Of a stretch of DNA of 64,000 bases, positions 46,320 to 57,967 are shown in pieces. Both the position numbers and the translations under genes were made by a program. The stretch's first letter is position 1; each line of letters starts with the position of its first letter. The notes beneath the pieces are model-generated. The model saw only the letters and a list, made by a program, of their open reading frames with translations, was not told where the DNA came from and did not search any database. The DNA is from Epiperipatus broadwayi. Lineage: Eukaryota; Onychophora; Udeonychophora; Euonychophora; Peripatidae. Location of the stretch: positions 10,105,845 through 10,169,844 of the forward strand of contig JAQFVV010000027.1 of assembly GCA_028023455.1 (NCBI GenBank), written 5' to 3'.

Positions 46320-46545
46320 CATATGATCTCTTTTTAAGTCTTATTTCAATCTGAGGTCCATTTTAAGATTTCAGATGTCCATTTATTGCTGTCTCCTTTA
46401 ACTATATGTCCAACTCAATTCCATTTCAAACTCTTACTTCTTTCAGTAAACTTAATAGTATCTGTTTTTTTCAGTCATGCATTTAGCTTTCAGACTCTTC
46501 TTGTTATCTTCATTATATATTAACATAAATTGATGACATGATCTA
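46320..46545 (-). pseudogene. RTE-type LINE relic, right half
   Basis: Resumes exactly after the LTR: gatctctttttaagtcttat (rc of KTKKEI-like RDCKRPRKRP region), then gtccattttaagatttcaga tgtcc and onward to thumb-proximal sequence. Together with 45470-45626 it forms one RTE tail without gap once the LTR and one catat are removed. Confidence 0.65.
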
Positions 46546-46649
46546 AAATCTCTTCATTGTAGTTTTATTATGTATGCAAATCTTAAATATGTAAGTGTTG
46601 GGTTTTCCTGAAGGTTTGTGATAAATGGTATTTTAGTTGTATTTACATA

Positions 46650-46860
46650 TTGGATTATTTCCATAATCTACTATTAAATATTGTATGTCTTTAAAAAATT
46701 TAATTTTATTCAAATGTTTCAATTACAATCAACTGTTAGTAATACGTTGAGTGCTATTAGTAACAGTTGAATGTAATTGGAAAATTTAAATAAAGTTAAT
46801 TTTTTTTAAAGATGTTCAATATTTAATATAGGATGATGAAAATAATCCAATATATAAATA
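46650..46860. repeat. Snapback repeat, family F, short copy
   Basis: tattggattatttccataat ctactattaaatattg ... caatcaactgttagtaatac pairs with gtaacagttgaatgtaattg ... atgatgaaaataatccaata. Same family as 5.06-5.40 kb. Confidence 0.65.
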
Positions 46861-47413
46861 CAATATAAATGTTGTATTGGAATCCATGTGGAATCATGTT
46901 CTAAAAATACAAACTCCAAAATATGTTTATCAATTTATTACCAATATATATACAAATTGTATCAATAAACGTTGTGACACAAGTAAACTTCTTCATATTT
47001 GGGGAAAAAATTTCAAAAACAAATTACTCTGAAGATTCAGATTTTTTTCCTTATTTCCAATTTATTCAATTTTATACACCTGTTTTTACTAGTTGAGGGA
47101 CTTTAACAATTAATGTGAACACTGTTTATAGCACCTCTATGACTATCTTTATAGACACTGTTTATAGCACCTCTACAATTATATAGTATTCATTTCCCAA
47201 TTGAGGGCTTGTGTGATCAAATCAAAACATTGGAATATCTAATTAAAATCTTACACAGATGAGCCCGCAAAATATCCCTTTTATATTTGTAACCCATGAA
47301 AACATTTATATGAGCATATATATAAATATACAAATAAAATGTCCATTAATAAAAAAAACTATTGTAATAACAATAAAAATAATAAATATAATGGTAATTA
47401 ACTATTATATATA

Positions 47414-48372
47414 CACCTGGGTCTCTTTTTACGCAGATTTATTTAACGCGATTTTGAAGTTACGCAATTCACATTTCTCTGGAAGTCGAACTCCGATAAT
47501 GCACTATTACTTTAAATAATAAATTTCACGCACTTACGTCATATTGAAAGTAATAGCATATTATTGGAATTTGACTTTCATCTTAGTAATTTCAATATTT
47601 TCAGTGCTTTATAATAGTAAGATTTTATGCAATAATAGAATTAAAATCATGATTTCCACATTTTATGCATACACACATTAAATTTTACAAGATTATAATG
47701 TAAATTTGTTCAAACATTGCGCATGTTAGTTTTGCATTTTAAGGCACATTCTGTTTTTGCTTTTTAAAAAAGAACGTAATCAATTATTAATCATTTAGTG
47801 TCCGCAAGTTTATTTTTAAAAGGTGAGTAATAGCAGTGGGCACAATTAACATTAAAAATTAAAAAATTAAACACAAAAATAAGAATTAAATTTTTAGTTG
47901 TTAGATTAATTACTAATTACGTTGTCACCAGAAAACCATTAACACACATGAGAGTGATATTGGCGCTTGTTGTATTTCCTCTTGCAAAGAATCTGATTTT
48001 TTACCAGTTTGCAAACGAACCTGTTTAATGGCAAATAGTGATAATAATTAAAACGTGCATAAAAAAATGTAAATTACTCTAAATTATGCATAAAAATATA
48101 TTGTTTTGAATAAAATTAAATATTATAGATAAAAAAAGTTTGTCTTGTATCAATTTTTTTCAAATTTGAAATTTTTTATTAGTTATATTTTATTTCCTTA
48201 TTTTTTTGCGCGAATTTTAAAGTAATTTTACGTTGGTGCTTTGCTGTTATGCGATCTTTGAAAAATCACAGTCCGTATCCCCCCTTTTTCAAGGTAAGTT
48301 ACATCTATTTTTGCACGATTTTGTTTGCGTGTGTTTTCTGAGGAACCTATCGCGTAAAATGAGACCCAGGTG
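47414..48372. mobile_element. Non-autonomous Tc1/mariner-pogo-like transposon
   Basis: A 959-bp element with terminal inverted repeats cacctgggtctc(t/a)tttt acgc (20 of the first 21 positions agree), each flanked by TA (47412-47413 and 48373-48374), the duplication of Tc1/mariner/pogo transposons. The right subterminal cgcgataggttcctcagaaa resembles the ends of Tigger-type elements. No transposase frame is present. A CpG-rich interior patch lies at 48200-48350. Confidence 0.75.
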
Positions 48373-48374
48373 TA

Positions 48375-49036
48375 TACATATTATTTATTTATAAATATAC
48401 CTGTTACATGAAACATTTAAAAGTCTATTAAGAATATTCAAAGAAAAAAAGATATTTTTTTTTTTTTTAATAAATGAAAAAGACTATTAGTTTAATAAAT
48501 AAAATAAAGACATCTTAGAATAAATCAAGTCTTTTGGGAAATAAGCAAAAGGAAAAATAAAACTATCTTAATCTCAATTTAATAAATTAAAGAGAAAATA
48601 GAGGAGGAAAAAAATATAATTAAAGTATAACATTGTTTAGGAATTTTAATTAGATTTGCTATTTGAAAAAATGATTGATCGTTCTTTTAACTAAAAATGC
48701 AATTTTCAAAATGTTATGAGGTGTAATAATAGAAATTTTTAAAAAATAATTATGTAAAGGTAACTTAACGATTATAAAATTACTTGATGAAATTTTAATT
48801 TAAACTAAAAAATTAATTGTAAAGACAAAAAAAGGAAAACAAGATAATTGTAATGTAAATGATTGTATAACATTATTATAGAAAACTATTTAATAAAGAA
48901 AATTATGATTTAATCCAAGAACAAAATAATTTTGAAAATTATCTAATCAGGAAGAGATTGTTTTACTGGAAATCAGTAATATTTCCAACTAATTAGATAA
49001 TTAACACTGTAATCAATGTTGCAATTAAATAAATAG
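48375..49036. other. AT-rich spacer
   Basis: No supported feature; a long A/T-rich region. Confidence 0.4.
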
Positions 49037-49088
49037 ATATTTAAAAAAAATTTATTAGAAGAAAGTGAAATACCAATTAGTGATGCAG
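49037..49088 (+). CDS. Possible small host exon (low confidence)
   Basis: 52 nt open frame IFKKNLLEESEIPISDA plus one base, followed by an excellent donor CAG|GTGAGT. The acceptor (aaataaatag) lacks a polypyrimidine tract. The next acceptor at 49351 continues it in frame with APSFCTF and SLKYDKYP then a stop. The product is not recognised. Confidence 0.2.
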
Positions 49089-49351
49089 GTGAGTTCAGAC
49101 AATGATTTTGTCAAGAATATAAAAGCTACCAAATTTCCATTATATCCAGTTCTGCTCTTATTCATTCTACCATTAGAATTGTTTTGCTGTTACTTATCCT
49201 GTTCAGATGACTTATCTCCTGTTGAATTTTTGCAGACTTCTTTATTGAGAATGATCATTTCATATTTCAGTGATGTATAGATATTTACACAGATGTCCTA
49301 ACATCACCATGCAATGCTAAACTCATAATGGGGTGTTCATTCACATTTCAG

Positions 49352-49560
49352 CACCCAGTTTCTGTACATTTAAACCATTAAGCTTTACATGAACACTATC
49401 TCTTATACTAGCACATAATTGTTTATAAACAAGGCAAAACTCTCCATACAGTAGTGCCATCCATTGATTACTCTGACTGGCACAGGGTGGCACTACTGTA
49501 TGGAGAGTTTTGCTATGTTTCTGTACATTTGACAGCCTGAAATATGACAAATATCCTTGA
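49352..49560 (+). pseudogene. Possible last exon, interrupted by a family A element
   Basis: After the acceptor catttcag, the frame continued from 49088 reads APSFCTF. At 49372 a family A element is inserted. Removing it and one duplication copy restores DSLKYDKYP and a stop at 49558-49560. As it stands, the frame would end inside the element after a few residues. A separate 67-codon frame (49544-49747, MTNILDLPLLRHYPLLLNKA) overlaps, and I cannot decide whether it or the former is real. Confidence 0.2.
49372..49516 (+). mobile_element. Family A foldback element, minimal copy with 14-bp TSD
   Basis: A 145-bp element between perfect gtttctgtacattt repeats (49358-49371 and 49517-49530). It consists of the head (accattaagctttacatgaa), the left arm (ggcaaaactctccatacagt agtgcca) and the inverted right arm (ggcactactgtatggagagt tttgc) around a short remnant of the core. 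It shows that the two ends alone are enough for the element to be moved. Confidence 0.85.
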
Positions 49561-49749
49561 CCTGCCATTGCTGAGACATTACCCATTATTATTGAACAAG
49601 GCCATGCAGATTATGCCACCCTGGAAGGAAAGCAACAAGATGTTAAAAGAAACCAGGAAACCTATTCAAGAGGACCAGCCACGAACTCTATACACTTTCA
49701 AGAAGGCAGGAGTGATCATTCCAAAAAAAAAAACTAGCAAAACCTAGGT

Positions 49750-51910
49750 AAAAGATGAAACAATTCAAATGATACAAGGGTAAGACTTGATTCTTTTTAA
49801 TAAACTTTTGTAAAATTTAGAAATGAATAAATTCTTAGTACCTATTTTAAAATGGACTTATCTATACTAAACAATTCTATAACTAGTATAATTTATTTTG
49901 TTTCTATTATTGTTATAATGTTTTTGTAAATAAATATGTTGTTTAAGTTGTTAGTATAATGTAATTCTCTCTTCATACCTCACCATATAACAGCTAATTA
50001 AGATAAGTTTGTCAATTGTACGGTTTGTTTAAATGTGCATTGTCTGCTAGCATACATTAAGTTTCTTGTTCATCTGGGCTAGCCATGGAATCAAAAGCTT
50101 GAGGAATTTTATACCTTCTTTAATGGGTATACCAGTCAAATTGGCTGGATGGGACCAAGGATTTTTTTCCCAGTATAAATAAAAGCATGAAGCAAGTGCA
50201 ATGATCTTGAAAGATGGTCATGGTTTGTATATTTATATACAATCTCAGTCTGACCATTGGTATGTTAATACATAAAATATATTGACTATAATAACTTCTG
50301 CTTGTATAATGGTGTTTTAAATTTATAGAAATTATTATTGTTAAAATATAAAAATAAATAAATAGTAATTCATTATAAATATCACTCCAACTGGTGTAAT
50401 AATAGATATCCATTATATGGTTACAATAATGTTACAAGCAGTATAGACAACTCATTTTCTCTGTTGTTATTTGCCTTCAGGTCCTTGGGTTTATGCATTA
50501 GTATAATGTTTGAGACTTGTCATCTGCTCTGGTTCTGGGTTCATTTCTAGATTTGATATCTTTGCTTTGAGATGGCTGTTGGTCTAAGTTTATTTATACT
50601 AGTTCTTATTGAAATAATCAATGTTCTAGTTGTTTGCTGATATTGTGTTAGCTCTAGTTAACATCTCAGCTGCTTGGTCTGCTTCTTGATGATACTAATA
50701 GTCAAAGTAAATCATATGTGTATATAATATCAATTAAAATAAGTGTGTGTCATTGTTACATGTTACTTAGTATTCTTCACCATCATCTACTCCACTATGA
50801 CCTGGTTAGTCTCTTCTGGGGTTCTGCCTTAACATTGCTCTTGGCTCAACTAATGTTTTCCCATAATTCAGTACACTAATAAGACTTTTCTGCAGACTTA
50901 TTGAAAATGCTACCTCAAATACTACTGGCTATGATATTATGGCTTTATATCATGACCATGTTTGTTCTTTATGCTATGCTTTGATGTATCCATCTTTTCT
51001 GTGGTCATACTTTCTTTTGCCAGTACCAGTAGATAACTTCTGCATTTGACATAATTATGTTTACAAGATCTCATGTTTACCATTTATATAACATGCTGCT
51101 TACATCACTATCCCCACCAACATTGCCAACTCATTATTTTCTAATATTTATAGTTTTTCATCAAATTCAAACAACACATGATTTATAACGTAAAAATTAT
51201 TTGTCTGAAATACTTATTCTATATATACATAAATCTTGCATCTATTTATAAATTTATTGCTAAATAATGTGACATTAATATTAACTTTCCTTCTTAGCCT
51301 TTTTAAAAATATATGTTTCTTCTTTCTAGCTTTCCAAGTAATTAGCTTTAATCCTTTACCTACCAACAATAAGTAAGTATTGAATTAGTAAAACATCTTC
51401 CTTTTCAAACACAAAGATATAGTTAACTCTATCAAAAGCAATTTATCCGTGTTTAATTTTTATAATTGATTTCATACATTATATTGCCATCTTTCTTTTT
51501 ATTGCTAAAACAACTTTGTTTTCTAATACCAATACGCTATTTTATATTTTTGATATTTTGTTCTCTATAACTTTCTCTGCTAATTCTCAAGTTATATATT
51601 CTTATAACATTACCTCTTTTCCATGTCGCTTTACAGTAATCTGAATATTTAATTTTTCTACATTGATTATTTTAAAAATATTTTCATATTATTTTTTTTA
51701 ATACATTTTCTTGTATCCATTAAATTTTGCTGTTGAATTGTCTTTATACCAGGTTTCTGTGTAACAGATTTTAATAGAATATCCATTATTTTCTTATTGA
51801 GATCTGTAAATCTGAATCATCTTCAAAACAATATTTTTAAATATCGTATTATTTCAAAGCATGGAAAAAAATGATTTATTGAAAAATAAGAAGCATTTTT
51901 ATTTAATTAA
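49750..51910. other. Unassigned region, slightly GC-richer in places
   Basis: 50.45-51.1 kb is less AT-rich and may be an old LINE on the minus strand, but I could not recognise a conserved block. No tRNA or gene supported. Confidence 0.4.
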
Positions 51911-51915
51911 AAAGA

Positions 51916-52325
51916 AACAGGCAAAACTCACTATATGTATTGCCACTCAGTGCAAGCCAGAGTAATCAATGGATGCCAGAAAGGCTTGTGCATAAAATCC
52001 CCATCTAGTGCCTACTCATCCAATATTCCCAGACTAGTTTCTGACTGGTGGCCTTCGTCAGTGAGGAGCCTTGGATCTAAGAACCCTGCACCTAGATTTT
52101 AGAATCTAGTGCAACCCTCACTGACAAAGGCCACAAGCCAGAAACTAATCTGGGGAAATTGGATGAGTAGGCACTAGATGGGGATTTTATGCACAAGCCT
52201 TCTAGCATCCATTGATTACTCTGGCTTGCACTGAGTGGCAATACTGTATAGAGAGTTTTGCCTGTTTCAATAACAGTTTTAAGCAAGCATAAGAAATGGT
52301 GGTCATGTGATGTTTATTGATGTAC
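51916..52325 (-). repeat. Family A foldback repeat
   Basis: Left aaacaggcaaaactcactat and right gagagttttgcctgtttcaa arms enclose paired inner blocks (cctactcatccaatattccc against ggggaaattggatgagtagg). The head (aagcataagaaatggtggtc atgtgatg) is on the right. A possible degenerate 12-bp duplication is ttaaa(a/t)agaaac (51908-51919 and 52328-52339). Confidence 0.75.
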
Positions 52326-52339
52326 TTAAATAGAAACTA

Positions 52340-54540
52340 TATGTAAACCATTTCTCCTTCATTAGTGAGTATAGGCAATAAAAAAATTCAAAATTAATAT
52401 ACATCCAGATAACATGCAATTCCACACATATCAATGATCATAATATTATACAATGCATAGAGCATAAAGGAAAGACATGATTGGTGAGAAGTGAAAGTTT
52501 GGCAGAAATAAGATGTTAATGGGTTATACAAAAAATTCAGTATTAAAATACAATCAGATACAATATGATTTTACGTAGCTACTATCAAACAGCAACTGGA
52601 TCAACTCAGAAAACTATGAACAAGGAAATAAACTGCTATCAACAATTGTATTACTATGTACATGCATAAAGTGTAATGCAAAGACACAATTATTGGGGAA
52701 TGTGAGGTTGGTAGAAATAAGATGTTAAAATGTTTGCTTTGAATTTAAGGTGCACTCTAATTTTACATCTTTAAAATTTGAATAAAAAGTGCAGCTTAAA
52801 TTCGAAGTAACATGGTATTTCCAATTCTAATTTAAATTTAGTGAAATATTTTTGAAATCTGGATGGTAATTACATATTAGTCCTGCACTGATGGAAGTCA
52901 CCAGCAACAAACAAATGTGTATATAAAGACAGTCAAAGATATTCACAATCTACTATGAAAGTAAATGAATTAATTTTGTTAGTCAATATTACATAATATT
53001 CCAAAGATGAAAAATGACAAGAAAGTAATTGGTTTCATTTCCATTCACAAAGTTGTAAATGCATGTTTGTTTCATTTCCACTAAAGAAAGTTATAGGTGG
53101 TTATTTTTTCAAAATAAATTTTCATATATTTACTTAGAAGATAATTTCTTACAAAAAACCATAAATGTGTGATTGGAGACATTTGTTTTATTCCATTAAA
53201 TAAAATTATATGTCATCATTTTTGCAAATAAATCTTTAATTAATCAATTAAGTTTTTCAGCTGATCCTATGTAGATGTTACTTTCCGAGATCAGTAGATT
53301 AGAAAACTATTGCCAGACTAATATATATGTCCATGTCAGTGAGGTACCACTATGTAAGTATTGTCTTGGTATATCAATTATTATTACATTACAATAGTTT
53401 TTGTCCCTCTACCTTTGCACTATCACCTCTCTTCAATTTTACCAATCAGTGATCACGTTATGTTGAGACTATGAAGAATATTACAAATTTGAAATACAAT
53501 TTTTATTTTATTTATTTAATGCAAGATTTTTTTAGACTGCTTAAAAACCTGTAGACATTTCGATCAAGAGATTGGATCATTAACTGAATTTTATTAAATA
53601 ATTCAATTCTACTATTACAACTTTAGGTTTAATAGTTAATAAATATTTCTGTTTGACCCCAATTACATAAAATGGCTGATAAATTCCATTTGTGAAGTGG
53701 ATAAGGACAATTACTGTGAGTTGTCCTGATTTGCTATGTCTACAAAGACCAAATCCAACATTTGGCTGTTGGATCTGAAAAAAGAAAATTTGTTGGATTC
53801 CATTTTTATATCATGACCAGATGTATCAGCCTATAAAGTCCATGTTTTTTTTCATTGGTTGTTTTAAGAAATGTTTTTAAAAATTTAATGTAAATTAAAC
53901 TAAACATTTTAATATATTAATAAATGTGATAAATGTACCCAACCATTTTGTATTATGGTTTATTAATGGTGGAATTATGTTTTTTTTTTAATTGATTGCT
54001 TTAACAAATTTTTTTTTAGATTTAATGTAAATAAAACAAAAGATTTTAATATTATATAAATAAATGTGATAAATATACCCTGGTTGTTTTTGTATTACAT
54101 TTTATTAATGGGAATTGCTTTCTAGCCAGTCAGAAAGACCATCATTTTTGTAATATTGTTTTTTAATTGGTTGTTTTAAAAAATTTTTTTTTGCTTTGAA
54201 TTAAATTTAAATTTTTAAATATGTCTATTATATTTGATATATAAATTTGACAGCATTATGAGAAACTACTTTGCATAAAATATTCTTCATAAATTGAAAG
54301 CTTAAGTCTAGTGAGACCAAAGAAATCTGTGAGAGTACAGGAGGGTTAAGCCCTTATATAATGTTAAGGAATTTTTAATAGATTTGTTAATTTAAACTAA
54401 TTATTTCTGACTACTTAAACCCCCCCTCCCATGTTTGCATTTTCTTCTATCTCCTTTAAAAAAACATTTTAATAAAAAATAAATTTCATTATCAATATAA
54501 TGGAATTTTAAAACATTTAAAGGAAATCAATATCAAGCAT
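52340..54540. other. AT-rich stretch without recognised feature
   Basis: At 53.85-54.2 kb a roughly 120-bp block (tggttgttttaa(g/a)aaatt, taaatgtgataaatgtaccc) is repeated two to three times with divergence. No gene. Confidence 0.4.
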
Positions 54541-54544
54541 ATAT

Positions 54545-55245
54545 ATATAATAAATATAGCTTTCTTTTCAACTTTAATCTCTGGTCTTGGTCTTGACCAA
54601 TGAATGAAATGTTGCCAAACATTTCAATACCCAAATATCTAAATCTATTTATCTGTTGAACTATATTATCATGAATTTCAATTTGTAGTCTTTTTGTATT
54701 CCTTCTTATAAACACTTTGTCTTCTTCACTTTAATCTTCATTCCACATAATCTTTCCTCCAATTTATTCAATGTATTCTGAAGACTCTTTTCTTCCTCAG
54801 CTATAAGAACCATATCAGCTGAAAGTCTTATATATTTTATCACTCTACCTTTAATAGCTCTTCCATATTCCAAATATTGATGTAACATATTTTCTAAATA
54901 AGTATTAAAAAGCATCAGTAATTTATAGTATCCTTATTTAACTATTCTCTCTCTATTTCCTTGATTAGTCTCATTATTCTCCCGTCTAATTTTTAGTCTT
55001 TGTCCAGTATGCTTATTCCAAAACAATCTTCTCTTTTTCCAAAATACTTCTTTATTTTTTAGGATGGTCGTCAGTGTTTTCCAGATTTCTATCAAATGCT
55101 TTTTCCACATCCACAAAACATGTACCAATTCTTTTATCTTTTTCCATATATCTCTCTGTAATTGTTCTAACAACACCAAATCTCTTGTACTTTTGTCTCT
55201 CTGAAAACCAAACTATTATTCTCCAATATAATATTCTACCTTCCT
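54545..55245 (-). pseudogene. Third LINE relic (RT fragment)
   Basis: On the minus strand: RIGTCFVDVEKAFDRN (palm block with catalytic Asp), then after frameshifts VIKYIRLSADMVLIAEEEKS, the palm YADD-type motif in which the usual Y-A-D-D has become S-A-D-M. LNKLEERLCGMKIKVKKTK and FRYLGIEMFGNISFIGQDQD follow. Sequence differs from both other LINE families, so it is a separate lineage. Non-functional. Confidence 0.65.
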
Positions 55246-55375
55246 ATAAATTATACACAGTTATATATTAAAAGATATAATTTATATTAAAAGATATTTA
55301 TGTTTGAATATTGTAAATCTGATGAGAACTATTTGTCAGTCAAAACTATAAGAAAATATTATTAAGGAATAAATA

Positions 55376-55755
55376 AAAGAGACTCCAGACCACTCAAAGA
55401 GGTATGGAGAGATGCATGTTGGGAGTAACAAGAAGAGATCGAAAACGCAATGTACGGGTAAGAGAACAAACAGGTGTTACTGACCCCATTGAAAAAAATT
55501 AAAAGATTGAAGTGGACTTGGGCTGGACATATTACTAGAAGAGATGATAATAGATGGGCAATTGAAATCTTAAGCTGGATTCCAAGAGATTGTAAAAGAC
55601 CCAGAAAGAGACCACATGTGAGATGGGTGGATGAAATAAGAAAGTGTGCAGGGATGATGTGGAGAAGAGAAGTTAAAGATCGGAGAAGATGGATTAAACT
55701 TGGAGAGACCTTCATCCTGCAGTGGACTGATAATGATTGATGATGATGATGATAA
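55376..55755 (+). pseudogene. RTE-type LINE 3' end
   Basis: QTTQRGMERCMLGVTRRDRK, then frame changes and GHITRRDDNRWAIEILSWIP, RDCKRPRKRPHVRWVDEIRK, RRRWIKLGETFILQWTDND and a stop. TGATGATGATGATGAT tail. Starts within the linker, 5'-truncated. Confidence 0.8.
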
Positions 55756-55789
55756 AGTGAATTAAAAAAAGTTATATGAATATGTAATT

Positions 55790-56030
55790 CTCAGGCAGTA
55801 TGTCATTTGCTTATATCAAATGTTTCCCATACATATAAATAGAAAGATTTGAACTCAGGATTTTTCAGTCTATTCATCCTTCACTCTATATCAAGCAACC
55901 AATATAATACGCATGTCCACACACATGTGAAAGAGATACATATTCCACATTATACATATTTCATGCAGAACCAGCACTCATCAACTGGGTTAGATCATAA
56001 TTTGACACACATATATTTATATTAAGGTAG
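55790..56030 (+). repeat. Family C fragment
   Basis: caagcaaccaatataatacg, acacatgtgaaagagataca tattccaca, gcagaaccagcactcatcaa ctgggtt; shares these with 22.48 and 59.0 kb. Confidence 0.45.
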
Positions 56031-56210
56031 TAATTCCTCAAATCTGCTCACCCTTCCAACTCTTCAACCATCCATTTTATTGAAAAACTGAAGATGAAAT
56101 ACTCAGTCTTTCTTGGATTTGATATTATAGTCATACGCTCGTAGACCTTACATCAATCTATCCCTCATATTATCGGTCATATATAATATTTGCCAGTCTG
56201 ACTGTGCCAA

Positions 56211-56904
56211 TGTTATATTCGCACGTCTGACTGTGCGGTCAGGAAATCACTATGTTCAATTCCCACGAATTTCTCTTGCAACGTATGCTCTCCAATGACT
56301 GGTCTGCAACGAATGCTCTCCAACGAATTGGTCTGCAATGAATGCTCTCCAACGAATGGTCTACAATGAATGCTCTCCAACGAATTGGTCTGCAACGAAT
56401 GCTCTCCAACGAATTGGTCTGTGACGAATGCTCTCCAATGAATCGGTCTGCAATGAATGCTCTCCAACGAATGCTCTGAATATCTCCGCTGCGGTCTCTC
56501 CATCTCTGTGGGCTCTTTCAGCTACACCCATGGACTACATTTCCACTGGGCGCTGGTCATTAACTGCAAGCACTGACACGAGATATCTCTACTTAAATAC
56601 TGCTTCTAATACTGCGTGACTGCTCTCTACTGGAGTTGTCTCTATATTACACTGTGTAGTTGTTACCCAGTCTTCTTATCGCTTTCTGATAACTGCAACA
56701 ATCAATACACCATCCAATAAGATAACATCTCTTATCTAGAAATATTTGCAATCAGCAAATATTTCTTGGAATTGTTGATCACCATTACGTCAATACGTTA
56801 ATTAAATTCCACAGTTATCAGCACGCGATCTAAAAACAACTCAAATACATTCTAGTTTTTCCGGAGTGCACAAACATGTCTGCCATTTGTTACAAAACAC
56901 TACA
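56211..56904 (+). mobile_element. Second solo LTR of the same family
   Basis: 694 bp, from tgttatattcgcacgtctga to aacactaca, collinear with 45627-46319 (tccactgggcgctggtcatt, aatatttgcaatcagcaaat, ggagtgcacaaacatgtctg). The flanks (gccaa and aggtt) do not match. The start is next to a roughly 30-bp local duplication (gtctgactgtgc twice), which may have erased the duplication. Its minisatellite differs from the first copy: about 30-bp units, aatgctctccaacgaattgg tctgc. Confidence 0.75.
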
Positions 56905-57084
56905 AGGTTATATTGATGTAATGTTCTATAATAAGGAGTTAGATTGATGTAATGTCTACATGGATATGACTACAATATCAATTCCAACAAGGGCTTTGAA
57001 TGTTTCATTGTCAGTTTTTCAATGAAATTGATGGTTTAATAGTTGGAAGGATGAGAAGATTGAACCCTGCCTCTTTAAATTTGA

Positions 57085-57365
57085 GGAATTGCTATCTTAA
57101 TATAAACCAAGCACTGATTGTATATATATGTGGGAGATTATGATCTGGCCTGACTGATGAAAGCTGATATATTTTTCGCGTATGTGTGGTCATGTTTATT
57201 GGTTGGTTAAGATAGAGTGGAGGATGAGTAGACTGCAAAATCCTGAGTTCAAATCCCTCTATTTGCTTATATAAATATAGACAATGGAGGATAAATAGAC
57301 TGCAAAATCCTGAGTTCAAATCCCTCTATTTATTTATATGAATATAGACAATCAATGAATAAGGA
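57085..57365 (+). repeat. Family C copy with duplicated tail
   Basis: tatcttaatataaaccaagc actgattgtatatatatg matches 59.16 kb. The B-box-containing end (ctgcaaaatcctgagttcaa atccctctattt) is present twice in tandem about 60 bp apart. Confidence 0.55.
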
Positions 57366-57700
57366 ATCAATATATGGAAAAAAAATTATAATATAAATTT
57401 TAATGGACCCATAACATTGTTAGGATGTATTTAAATTATTTCACTCAAACAAATTTTTGTTAAAAATGAATAACACGAACTTGCATCATTTAATATCAAA
57501 AGTACGTTTAATGTAAATATATGTGACAGTTAAGTTTGTGGGCCAAATTTTATATTTTGATGTATGTTGAAATTGAAAAAGAAAAAGCGACAACGCCTCA
57601 ATTTTAAAATTAAACGTTTTAACCTAAAAATTCAGAACTAGTTGTTGTTTTCATAATTATTGTTTAATTACATAATATATGTATTTTTTTTTTTTTAATT
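57366..57700. other. Upstream region of the putative gene
   Basis: No repeat recognised. A polypyrimidine tract and AG (ttttttttttaatttctcaatag, ending 57711) could be a splice acceptor, in which case 57712 would start an internal exon. Confidence 0.35.
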
Positions 57701-57752
57701 TCTCAATAGCAACGTAGCTACGCGTGTTTGGCTTGATGTCATTTAACAAAAT

Positions 57753-57967
57753 ATGGCACCTTTCATCAACTTTTGCGCAACCTTCAAAAGTTACCGACGA
57801 TACTTATTTATATTTATTTCTAAAACTGTCTTATTCAACTTTTTACTTAACCCAATTTATTGTTTGGATTCAAAATGCGTTAAAACAGGACCGTGTACCT
57901 GCACATTCTCTAACGGTAGCGAGATAAACTTGCTGCCGATTGCAGCCGACTATCAAAACAAGCCTGT
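57753..57967 (+). CDS. Putative host exon encoding a secreted or membrane protein N-terminus (MRH-like start?)
   Basis: The ATG at 57753 has a good context (aaaatATGG). The 71 complete codons give a basic N-terminus (MAPFINFCATFKSYRRY), a hydrophobic segment (LFIFISKTVLFNFLLNPIYC, residues 18-37) fitting a signal peptide or anchor, then a Cys-rich start: SKCVKTGPCTCTF, SNGSEINLLPIAADYQNKP. The pattern C-x5-C-x-C ... I-x-L-x-P-I recalls the beginning of mannose-6-phosphate-receptor-homology domains (C ... IDLSPL ... GxP), but this is a resemblance only. The exon ends at a strong donor, gt|gtaagt (57968). GC and CpG use are higher than around it. Confidence 0.5.

Noticed and set aside
47259-47519. 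86-codon frame MSPQNIPFIFVTHENIYM
   Set aside because: It crosses the left border of the TA-flanked transposon and is very AT-driven.
51400-51800. Possible minus-strand LINE reverse transcriptase
   Set aside because: Some words look LINE-like but no conserved palm or thumb block could be read in any frame.
56213-56503. 96-codon minus frame with repeated ESIHCRP words
   Set aside because: Again a translation of the LTR minisatellite, in the opposite orientation.
57724-57927. Alternative 67-codon frame overlapping the 57753 exon
   Set aside because: It lacks a splice donor at its end, has no signal-like or Cys pattern and is out of frame with the better-supported exon.
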